A stretch of 35,001 nucleotides of DNA. Origin: Sperchopsis tessellata (lineage: Eukaryota > Arthropoda > Insecta > Coleoptera > Hydrophilidae). Both the position numbers and the translations under genes were made by a program. Numbering within the stretch: the first letter of the stretch is position 1; each line of letters starts with the position of its first letter. The notes under the pieces are model-generated. The model searched no databases, was not told the DNA's origin, and saw nothing but the letters and a program-made list of their open reading frames with translations. Where the stretch lies: assembly GCA_033557685.1 (NCBI GenBank), contig JAWQRN010000181.1, positions 1 to 35,001 on the forward strand, read 5' to 3'. Positions 9,029-20,500 of this stretch are shown one piece after another.

Positions 9029-11561
9029 AAACTCTTTTTTAGGATATAGTACTTATATTATATGCTATTTTTTACTGATATAAAAATGGTGGGTGACAAC
9101 TGAATTGTTTTTGTTTGATTTGTATTTAATTTTTTTTCATTTTGTGTTTCACTGCGATAAAAACTATGTTGTGTGTTTTCTGTAAATTCTTTTGTTTTTT
9201 GAAAGAAATGTTTTTAACAATGCAATATACAAAATGTGATAATATTATGAGACATGTAAATTATTTATTTAATTGTATATAATGTAGATTATTTATATAT
9301 ATTTTAGTCTAGCAATATTAAAAACTATATTAAAAAAATTACAAAGTCCAATGTTTCGTCATTTTTTTTAAACCTATCTGAGTTTCCTTAAAAGTATTCG
9401 GACAGATTGCTAAAGCAATAAAAATTATCGAGATTCTATATTTATATATAGTTACATTTCTTAAAGGGATCTCTGTCGAAAACTAATAAAATTATGCAGA
9501 GAGAAGCAGAAGTCTGTCTGCAATATAAACGAATAGCAAACATAACATGGAAAAGATGTTAAAGAATCATCGTTCTAGCGTAAGAGCACCCGAAGAAAGA
9601 AATATATTAACAAGACTTCAGACCTAAATCCTTAAAGGTACATATTTGAAGCTAATGCCTACCTTTAAATATTTAAGGCTAAACAAATAAAAATCACAAC
9701 CAATTAAATCACTTTACTAGCAAGTAAAGTTATCACACCACAATAAAGCAATTCAACTTGAAATAATTTTCCTTTTCATGAGATTGGTTATTTCATATTT
9801 TAAATTATAAATATTTAAAATTTTCTCAAAATCAAGAGTTACCAACGTTCATCGAACATTTACCAGAAGAATCACCTACCACTATCTAGATTGGCATACA
9901 AGAGAGCAGTAAAGTAGCTGACCCTTGAACAAATATTTAAAGCCGCAACATCTATATAACTGGGACGATGAAAATTATTCTTGAAGAATCGTAGAGTAAA
10001 AGTGATAGCGAACAAGTGCAATAAATTGCTTTTTTTATGTAAATACATTGTTTACTTGTGGAATAAACCATGTTATAATAATGTTTATAAAGTCAATAAG
10101 AGTAAAACAATGTATAGAATTTGGCCAACTCTGTCTTTTTTTTTTTCACGGAACTTCTGCGTAAATGTAATACATGAAATAATTATATTTACACAAAATT
10201 GCCATGGAACGAATTAAATAAGTAAAAGAAGGGATTACTTTAGTTGATAATTGGAACCAATTTGCATAGTAATGCGTGAGCGTTTTTTCCAATTGCCTAC
10301 TGAACTGAACTGCTGAATCAAAGCGACCTTCTTAAATTGCCGTGTTCCTAGAATTTTCCAGACTACCGCCAACTTTTCCATTGCTACAGTTAACATGTGG
10401 ACTGGGGTTATTCTGCAAGGCGGCTATTGGTTCTAGAACAATCAATGCAAATACGCCCATTCACTATTATAGATTCTAGCAAATCAGTAGGGTGTACTTG
10501 GTGATATCGATGGCTTGTGCATTTTGGAGCACTTATGCTACTTTATTAGGAAACAGAAAATATATTGCTGTGAATGAATTTTGAATAATTGAAACATATA
10601 GATTTTAAAATGGAAAAGTATAACACTTCAGAATAGTAATGAGTGGTTGATGATTATAATGTAGAATTTCTAAAACACTCATGAAAAGCTTTAGTTTGAA
10701 TCAACAAATATTTTAACCTATTTGTATTATTGCGTCATTGCAGTCATGTATTAGCAATATATTTACAAATTGTTTTGAAATTTACTGCGTGGGTGGTGCA
10801 TGTTGCCATATCAGATATTAAGTCCGAGAGACTATCCTGTTAAGAGGTATTATCATTGTTCCAACATTTAGTACAAACAGAATATTACTCCAAAGCAACG
10901 TGGCCTAATTCTATGATTTCTCATTAGAGCTGTGGGTACAGAAATTTTATCTCAACAGAAATTTCCTTTTTCAGTTGAAACTCCACTTTGAAGCAGCATT
11001 TCAATTGAAGGTGGCCAAGCTGAGTAATCACAAATATGTCTGTTTGAAACAAATGAAAAATGATTATCTATAAAGCAATGGCGATTCACGAAGATAAATG
11101 GTTGTTATGTTATAAATCAATAAACGGTTGTTAAGAAGCCAAATATTCAATATTTGCTAACCTAAAGTTTTAGAGCACATTACATTAATACGAACATTGA
11201 AGACATTTTTGACCTGAATACAACATGTCATACCCAACAACGGGCATTTCACTCTAGTCCTAGTGCCATGTTTTAAGTGTGTATAGAGCAGAACAAGCTT
11301 TTCACAGAGAATCAGTATGGCTTTCGGAAATTTAAAATAGTGATACAATTTTACAGTGCAATTTGTAAATGCTTGTCTTGCCTTCAAATTAGATACATAT
11401 AAACATATAAATTTGAGAAGTAAAAATTCAAAGAACTCCAGAGAAAGAATACAGTATAAAACATGTAAATTGTATAAAATATAAATATTTAATATCACTT
11501 ACATATATTATTACAAATTAACTTACTTAATATACTTATCAGACAATGATATACATAATTA
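9029..11561. other. Intergenic region between converging genes
   Basis: This holds the 3' untranslated regions of both neighbours plus AT-rich DNA. ATTAAA near 9319 and AATAAA at 9417-9422 are candidate poly(A) signals for the zinc-finger gene. Open frames here (for example 9981-10217 and 11157-11498) show no family resemblance and are probably chance. I see no transposon domain. Confidence 0.5.
9417..9422 (+). promoter_or_regulatory. Candidate poly(A) signal of the GLIS gene
   Basis: AATAAA about 390 bases after the stop codon, on the coding strand. Several A/T-rich alternatives exist, including ATTAAA near 9319, so the choice is tentative. Confidence 0.3.
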
Positions 11562-11567
11562 TTTATT
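11562..11567 (-). promoter_or_regulatory. Candidate poly(A) signal of Nup54
   Basis: AATAAA on the minus strand, only 10 bases after the Nup54 stop codon. This would give a very short 3' untranslated region. Later A/T-rich signals are possible. Confidence 0.35.
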
Positions 11568-11577
11568 TTAAAAAGAA

Positions 11578-14500
11578 TTACTTTGACATAAGTTGGTTCA
11601 TTCCATCCGAAATTATTTTTAGGGCTTCCAAGTCTGAATTAATTATTTTTACCAGATGTTTTATTCCATTCTGTTCCATTGCCAAGAATTGTTTTATTTC
11701 ATCTTGGACACCAGGGTCCATTTTATAGTTTTCTTGATTTGGTATTTCTAAATGTGTTGAGATCTTCATTGTATTTACCAACTCATTTATTTGACCCTAA
11801 AATAAACAAATGATTAAATTGTAATGTATTCATTACAACCATAAATTGTTATTGTGAAAATAGTTAAAAATACAGAATATCTGTGATATACATATATTAA
11901 TACGGTGTCTATGGTTTCATATCTACTAAAGCAGCGAGCTAAGTACCTTTATCAAGCCCTCAAATTGTACTTTCCAGCTCATGTTTTAGTTAACTTGCAG
12001 GCTTCTACTACAAGCGATAGTGCTCCCACCACTCAGTGGGATGTCAAATTGATAACTAGGATTCCGGTAAGTTCTAAAGATCATACTGAAAAATTATTAA
12101 GCAATAAATTATTACCATACCATGAATTTAACCTTTCGAAAACCTTTACAATGCTCTGTTGATGCTCATTAATACAGTTAAGAGCCCCGCGGTCCACCGA
12201 TATTAATAAGTAGATAAGATAACCTAACTTTTTGATTTACCATCAGAATGCCTATATGCCATTTGAACAACCAATAATTTCATGACTGACATAGACAAAT
12301 GCAGTGGAGATTACTCACTTCTGAATGATTTAACTAACCCGAAGCCATGCTGCTCCTCATCAGTATATATCTGATAGTAATATAATAAATGGCCTAAGTA
12401 ATATAGTTTGTTACTAAAATACAACTACAAATATTTAATCAGTTTTTTTAAACAAGATTAAGGCAACTATTTCGATGCACATTGAATTTAATTTATGTTC
12501 ACATTATTTTTAACTGATTGCATATAAAAATTTTACAGAAAAAATTGAGATACGGTTACGGAAAAAATTTAAGAAACCACCGTAATCTACTTGATTACTG
12601 ACACTTTTATTTAGAAGTTTTATAATTTATAATTTTGTTGAAAAATTATTGGTAATTAAATTTATAAATAAAAACAAGAAGTATTAATTTTAAATATTAA
12701 ACCAAAAAGAAGATTCAATTAAAAAATGGTGCGAATAAAAATATGGAGCATATGTAAATACTTCGATATTTTTTACTTTATTTTAAAAATTTTGTTAGCA
12801 CAATAAAAATTTTTAAATTGGTATAAGCATTTATAATGTCTGATAGAAGTAACTTATCTCTTCAACAGAAAGAAAATTGAATCAACTATTACAGATGAAA
12901 CAAATCAAGAAAAATTGTCTGCCAATGCTTTGCTGAGATCAAATCTGTCATATCATGACGACCAAATTTCAACAAGAAAGAACAATGCACCGCAAAATTG
13001 GAAGTGGTCGACTCCTAAAACAGAACAACCACAACTGGGCATTCAAAATCTAAGCTCTAGAACAATTCAAAGATGTCTCATCGAGCAGGAACTTTTTGGT
13101 AGAAGACCAGCTGATAACTATGATAAATCGATGAGCATCTGTTTAATTTGCTAGAAATCATGTCGGCTGTGAATCAGAGAGATGATTTAATGTTTTCTTC
13201 AGTGACAACACTTACATTAATATGGCAAATACTGATGGGGTATTGTTTATTCGCCAGCAGAAGAACAAAAAATTTCATTGGAAACACCGTGAAAACTTGA
13301 AAGTATTATGGAGGTTGTATCCAGATTTGGGACTGTTTATCACATATCCCGTTTTCCGGCAGCCTTTCCTACAACATCTCCAAATTATTACGATCCCTGC
13401 TTGATGACATTATCAGTTATCGTTCCACCCGTTCCCTTTACAGCATACTGGTCAGAAACAAGGACCCGATAGACCCCAAAATCAGTAGTGGGGTGTATAA
13501 GCTCTTCTGTGAATGTGAAGCTAACTATATTGGTCAGACTGGTCGGTCATTTCAGATTAGATATAAGGAACACATTCGGTGCATCCAGAATAATACCTAC
13601 AGATCCAGTTTTGCCAGCCATGCTGTTTCCTGCGATCACAATCCCGATACCGAAAATCCGTTCATCGTATATCTGCTCCCTAAAAGCCATAAACTTAATA
13701 TCGCGGAGAATCTAGAGATATATCTTAGCTTCCATACCAACCTCCTGCTTTTATTTAATTATGAATATTCTCTAGACAGCAAATTTCCTTTTTAATAATA
13801 TCCCTAGAGATACCATATGACCAATACAATAGAAAAGGTGGTGTCATCTATAATGAAAAGTTCACATTTTGAACCTAATGAGCAGAAGTCTATTATTCCT
13901 CGTGATTCCCGCATTTCTAGAATTTATCGACTCCCAAAGATCCACAAACCATCTCCTGAAACTAAAATTTTGGTTTAGGTATGTGTGTGACACTTTTGAA
14001 GTATGGCCTTATGGTCTGGAGACTCTTAATGATTTCCTATGACACATTAATTATGACACCACACTGATATCCAATTCACGATGGTAGTTAAGGTTTCTGG
14101 GGCAATCCCCTTCTTGGACATCCCTTTTGTAAGGCCTATTGATCACACACAGGGCCAAAGAGTCATGGCAAGCCCACAGGTACCTCCAAGCCACATCTGC
14201 ACACCACCCCTCACATAAATTATCAGTAGTCAATTCTCTGGTCTATAGAGCTTTCAGTCTCAATGAAAAAGATAATTTATCTAAAGAACTTAGTAAGGTC
14301 AAAAACACTCTCATCACTAACAAATCTTCAGTTACTCCGCGAACATTCGTCAAGACTATTTTCCAACCTTCAATGAAAATCAGCGAAATCCTTCCATCTT
14401 CGAAAGATTCAATTCTCCTGCAGTCCACTGGAGCATACAGAATTCCATGTACATGTGGTTTAGTGTACATAATTCGGACAAAAAGAATGATCTCCATTCG

Positions 14501-17500
14501 CTGTAGAGAGCACAAAAGGCAAACCCGTCTCAACCAGTTTGCTACATCTCCATTTGCAGAACATAAATTATAATCAAGCCACGACATTCAAGGACATGCA
14601 ATTTCTCACCCAACCTTCTAATTATTTCTCTAAAACAATAAAAGAGTCCATCAAAATATCTATACTTCCGGAAATTCTGAATCACGATAATGGGTTTTGT
14701 CTTGCATCCTCTTGGAAATATACATTATTAAAGCTCTGCGGAATTTCTGCAAGACACACACACTGCCGGGATTCGGAGGGGCAATAGAAGACTGGTGCGC
14801 TGAACAGGAGACTGGCATGCTGAGTACAAAACGCAGCTAAAATCAATCTACGACTAACATTCTTGAGAGTTACAATGGCGCACGAAACGTAAGCAAAAAA
14901 AAGTAGTTATCTCCCGGAAATCCTGAAGATATGAAAAATACAGCTATAAAACACAGGCACTAATAATATATAATTTTGTTCATATTAATTATTCATTAGA
15001 AATTGGATAGTCGAAATAATTGGAAGTTATCTTAAATGTTAAAAATTTAGCATGTGTTAATTTTGGGTTATAGTTTAGCACAGATTATGGACCAACACAG
15101 ATTTAAATTTTCTTTGAAGAACCAAAACGCATACGTATTAGTGTATAAATATGATTATATGTAATTCAAAATTAATAATACAAATTTTTCAGAAATATCA
15201 CAAAAAGTAATGTATTATTTATGAGCAGTCTACTAATTAATACCGCTTCCATGGTCGCCAGTATAGGATATTTTTAGCATTTTTATTTCTGCCCACGTTA
15301 TTAATAGCTTATTGCAAAAGTTGCTGAACAGTGGAATGAATGCTCCAGACATGGTGTTTCGAAAAATACCACTTCTCAACAATACAACTGCATCCCCTAT
15401 ACAGCTCAGTCTTCATACAATATGCTATTCGGCTTCGTTCATATGAACTAAATTTCTAATGTAAGCCATATAAGAGAGATAAGTACCTGTTTAATATTGC
15501 AGTTAACGCTAGGATATTTTAGGAAATTCCTTCTACAGATTAATGACAAATGTGTTTAAGCAAATTAATACTGCTTCCATGGTTGCCAGTATAGGATATT
15601 TTTAGCATTTTTAATTCAACCACGTTATTAATAGCATATTGCAAAAGTTGCTGAACACCGAAATGGAAGCTTCAGACACGGTGTTTCGAAGAATACCACT
15701 TCTCATCAGTACAACTGCATCCTCTATGCAGCTCAGCCTTCGTACAATATGCTATTCAACCATATACGAGGGATAAGTACATGTCTAACATTGCAGTTAG
15801 CGCTAGGATGTTTTTAAAGGAAATTTCTTCTACAGATAAATGCCAAATCTGTTTAAGTAAATTAATACTGCTTTCACAGTCGCCAGTATAGGATATTTTT
15901 AGCATGTTTATTTCCGACCACGTCTACTAATGTTGTCAATCGATAACAGACCTTACATACATTACCAATTAAGCATAATTTGGAAGCCTATTCTGATGTA
16001 ACATTGATAGTACCGTAAAATAGACCTTATCTTTAATAGAAACAAATTTATTTTTGAAATTTAATAGCAAGCAAATTTTAATGCACAAGAATCAAACATA
16101 GGTAGCTAATCCATATGTAAGACAAATTTATGATTCCGTGTACATATTCTTTATGGAGGACGTGAGTAGACACATTAAGAAAAGTATTTCAATCTAAAAA
16201 TTTACTGGTCATCACGTTAGCTTGAAATTTGTTTCTACATGAAAGTACGATTTTCACATAAGTATTATAATGTGAATGTGAATTTTTAATATAACCATTC
16301 ACTGTCAAGATAGTGTCAAAATAAAGCACAATTTTCAAAAATGCACTATAATTATATTCACTGTGACATTAAACACAACATTCAAAATTGGATCTTGGAA
16401 TTTTCTAAAACATATTTTCTAAATAAATCAGTTTTATTTTGTTACTGTAAAATTTCCAATAATGGAGTTGGTTTTTTTTGCAGAATAAGTCGTCGATATG
16501 CAAATCTTACACTTTCATGTAGAAATAAATATCAAATTAACTTAATGACCAGTCTGTTGCAACATTAAACATTGTGATATCTCCCATAATGTTCTTATTA
16601 TATTGAATCAAATCTTTACCTCACTCAATGTGATGAGATTAATATTTTACTCTTATGTAGGTAACTTTATTACGCTGCTTTGTTTAAGCTAAATTTCACT
16701 CCCAAATTTTTATAAAGCGCACAATTTAAGTAAAATTCTTTATCTTTTTAAGTATCACAGTTTTTAAATATTTTCTTAACATTACTTGTTTTTCTTGTAG
16801 AAATAATACCAAATTTATGTAATGACCGATACGATACCTCTTATAATGTTTTATTGCATTTGAGGGTAACTGAGGATTGGGGCCTTAGTTAAGATTCTCT
16901 TCAATTTATCAAACGCCTCCTGGCAATCTTCTGTCCATTCAAATTTATATAAAGGCTTAGTTATATTAGAAAATCCTGGGACAAATCTTCCATAGTAAGT
17001 ATAGAGTCCCAGAAAACTATATCATGTTCATTCCTTGGGGTTGGCCATTTCTCGGATGATGTTTGATCGGGATCTATCATTACAGCCATCGCTGGATACC
17101 ACATGTCCAAGATATTTTACTTTCTTCTTGAATAAGTGGTACTTCTTTGGGCTGTGTTTCAAGTTAGATTTTCTCAATCTTCTAAGAACCTCCTCCAAAT
17201 TCTTCAGATGTTATTCAAATGTCCTATCAATTATAATGACAAGTCTTTCAAAGGTTGCTGGTGCATTGTATAGCCCAGACGCCTCAGCCCTGATTCCGTA
17301 GCAAAAGCTGTCTTTTTTCGGTCTTTAGTGTCTAACTCTACTTGCCAATAACCACTTGTCAAGTATAATGTGGAGAACCATTTCAATACAACGGTCAGTC
17401 TCTCTAATTGAGTTTAATTTTTGGAATTTGTTTCAATTTTGTTTGTGATAATTTGTTATTGATTCATAAGATCAGTTTTTGACATGTCCAATCAAATGTA

Positions 17501-20500
17501 TGTTTTTAGTTTTTCTGTACCTGATTTGGCAGTTCCAGAGGGTTCCATTCTCAATAGACAATTTCTATAAATGTGCCCCTCTTTGCCACACCCATAGATT
17601 TTTATGTTCTTGAAATACCTCTTGGGGGCACTTACTTCATACAATTCAGTATCCTGAGCTGATACTGCTTCCATTGTTACTTCTCGTATGTATTTCTCCT
17701 TATATAGGTTATGTATAGCTTCAAATGTAGGAACTGTACCCACGGCTTCACATAGATTTTGTTTCAAACTGCTAGTGATATTTCTGGGTCTGTAAGGCCA
17801 TTATAAACATGTTGATCATATACATGGCATCTTGTTGTAGATCTCCATAGCTAAGTCCAGTTAGTCTATCAATGTCAGCTGCATATTCTCGTAAAGTTTT
17901 CCCAGTCTTTCAGTTGCATATCATTAGTTGGGCTTGGTAAACCTTGATTCCAGGGTCTGTACAAGAGTTTCAAAATGTCCCTTGCTAAATTTAGAAATTA
18001 GAAATAATACAGTGCCTGGTCTTGTAGTAATGATGACGTTAGTTACTTTATCCATCATCCCAGCCATTATACTCAGCAGTTATATAGAATTGCACCTTAA
18101 AGATTCGGTTGTGATGAAGTACTGACGGTTTCTTTGCGAACTTCTCGATGTCTCCCACATACTTTTCCCTGAGGACTTATATGTTCTTTTCCATCTTTTT
18201 GTTTACTGCTGAAACTTTCAAGTCCATCTTTGCCTAACTATGCATTCTATTTTTATATCGCCCCAAGTCCTCCTTTCATGCTCAACTGTACATGAGTAGC
18301 CCTTATACAGTACCTTAATCATTGTCAAAAATTTACGGATCATCTCGTAACTTTCAAGTATCAAACCACATCCTCAAATCAAATAAATGCAAGTACAATC
18401 TTCCAAAATTACTTGGAGGGTACGAATTTGGTTTATACAGGATCTATGAGACCCATAGCAGAGCACATTTTTTTTGTCTAAATTTTTTTAAACTAACTAT
18501 TCCTGGGTAGTTTTAGTGTTAAATATAATTATCATTCATAATACTTACCCTAAATTGTCCAGGAGCATTCAGATGAGCTTGTAACATTTCTAATCGGCCT
18601 TTTAAAACTTCCTCTTCGGGTTGTAATGCTAATCCAACTTTTCTTGTTACTTCTTGTTTAACTAATATCTAAAACCAATATAACTCAAATTAGTAATAGG
18701 ATATCAAATTAAAAAAAAATAACAACCAAATAGTATCAAATTTTAAAATAGACATATGAAATGGTTATTTTAATTTATTACAAATTTCTTTATATAGTGT
18801 TTTCCTTATTTTTAGTGAAAAAAATACCATAATTAACATTAATATATTTTATCGCTGGATAAATTATTGCAAGCATTTTAGATGAAATAAGCCCTAATTA
18901 ATTTATTTGAAAAACTTTAGCTATTATGTAGGTTCAAGGTAACAAAAACATTATTTAATGCATTAATAAGTAAAAATAATAGTTACCCTTAAAACTCTAT
19001 GTTGCAGCTGAAGGAATTTTTGTTTAAGATCTGATATCTGAGCTATCGAAGCTGCATGTTTCTTCTTCAATTCACCAATATCTTGGTTAACTCTAACCAG
19101 AAAAGATCTATGTAAACCTGTTTCATGTTCTTGATTGAGTAATTTCTTTTTTAGGTCTTCAAAACCATTTGTAGGTGTTGGCAGATATTTATTTGGCTGG
19201 GGATTATCAGCTTGTGCAGCACTCCACATCTGCTGATCGATCCCTAAAACGTCAATATACAAATATTTTTAAAATATTTAAAATACTTTACCCCTAATAA
19301 CTCAAACAACAAAACTGCAAGTAAAATAATTAAATAAATTAAAAACTGAAAATAAAAATTGACTTCAAAATTGCATCTGCCGTGATCTGAACATTCCAAT
19401 ATACTAAACTTCAAAAACTAAAACTGGGAATTTAGTTGGCCTTATGTTAACCTATATAATACAATAAAATCCTTTCAAATGTCCAAACTTGCTCGTTTGC
19501 TATACTATAAACCACAATCTAAATAAATTAGCATAGTTATTCTAGAAAACTAATTACTCCAGGAGATTTTGAATATGTTGTATACTATTATAATAAGCTA
19601 AATATAAGTATTTGTTCCTATTCTGTTTCACAAATTAATAGAAATTTTAAAATCATACCTGGTGGAGGATATTTTAGGTAATCTTCAAGTTGCGCCTTTG
19701 TAGGAACCATATATGGACCAATGTAGCTAACACCTACATTAGTAAGTTGTTGTTTTTGTGTTGGCTGGTTTAAAAAACTAGATAAATCAGTGGCATGAAT
19801 TTTTCTACTAACTCCAGTTACTCCTTTCTCAATAACAAATATCATTATTTCTGTTTCATTGTCACCCGAGGCTTTAATTGTTTTAATTGTTACTGTAAGA
19901 TTTGGTTTATTTCCAAGAATGCCTGCAATTCCATTTATAAGAGCTTCCTGTTGATTTCTAAAAGAAGACATTTTTAATATCATTGAATGTATTTATTTAT
20001 AATTACTTTAAAATAATATCAATTATATAACATAATCACTAAACAATGTAAATAATCACATTAAAATAACAAAATTAATAGCACTATCATAGGCTGCTGA
20101 GTAAGCTGATGAGGCTGCTACTTACTTACGTAATATGGGAATCACTTTACAAATTTAGTATAAAAAAGGCACTGATAAATCAACTATACGGGAAAGTACT
20201 GACATATAGACAAGAAAAATCATGAAATTTAAATCCAAAATAAAGCTTGCGTAATTGGGAACACAGTGGTTTTCTTTTAAGTCATTCCTTGAAATGAGAA
20301 ATTTGGAAATACAGTTAGTTGGAATTATTTTTATGATAAACATAATTTGGTAAATTTCCTTAATTATAGTTTTACAGACCTTGAATATTTATTATAAGAA
20401 ATTTTGTGGTTGGGTAAGGTAGATAAAGTCTGAATCATGATTTCTCTATTGAACATTTTATGACCGAAAAATATGTTGTAAATTCTATTTACTAAATAAT

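Noticed and set aside
9346..9360. CCAATGTTTCGTC, identical to a stretch of the PLE 3' region at 4127-4139
   Set aside because: No further PLE sequence lies on either side. A 13-base match in AT-rich DNA can be chance.
11905..12162. 85-codon plus-strand frame in Nup54 intron 6
   Set aside because: No recognisable domain, splice context or repeat relation. Treated as chance.
12330..12362. Minus-strand CUGAUGAG followed by a possible stem II, resembling a hammerhead
   Set aside because: The required GAAA after stem II is replaced by GGGU and no cleavage site pairs with it. It is at best a decayed relic.
15234..15935. CRISPR-like or ordinary satellite interpretation of the repeat array
   Set aside because: Units are about 300 bp, contiguous, without short repeats and unique spacers, and carry a ribozyme. 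Dispersed single copies elsewhere argue against a simple local satellite.
20105..20145. CTGATGAG on the plus strand within Nup54 intron 3
   Set aside because: No GAAA follows at a workable distance and no stem II forms.
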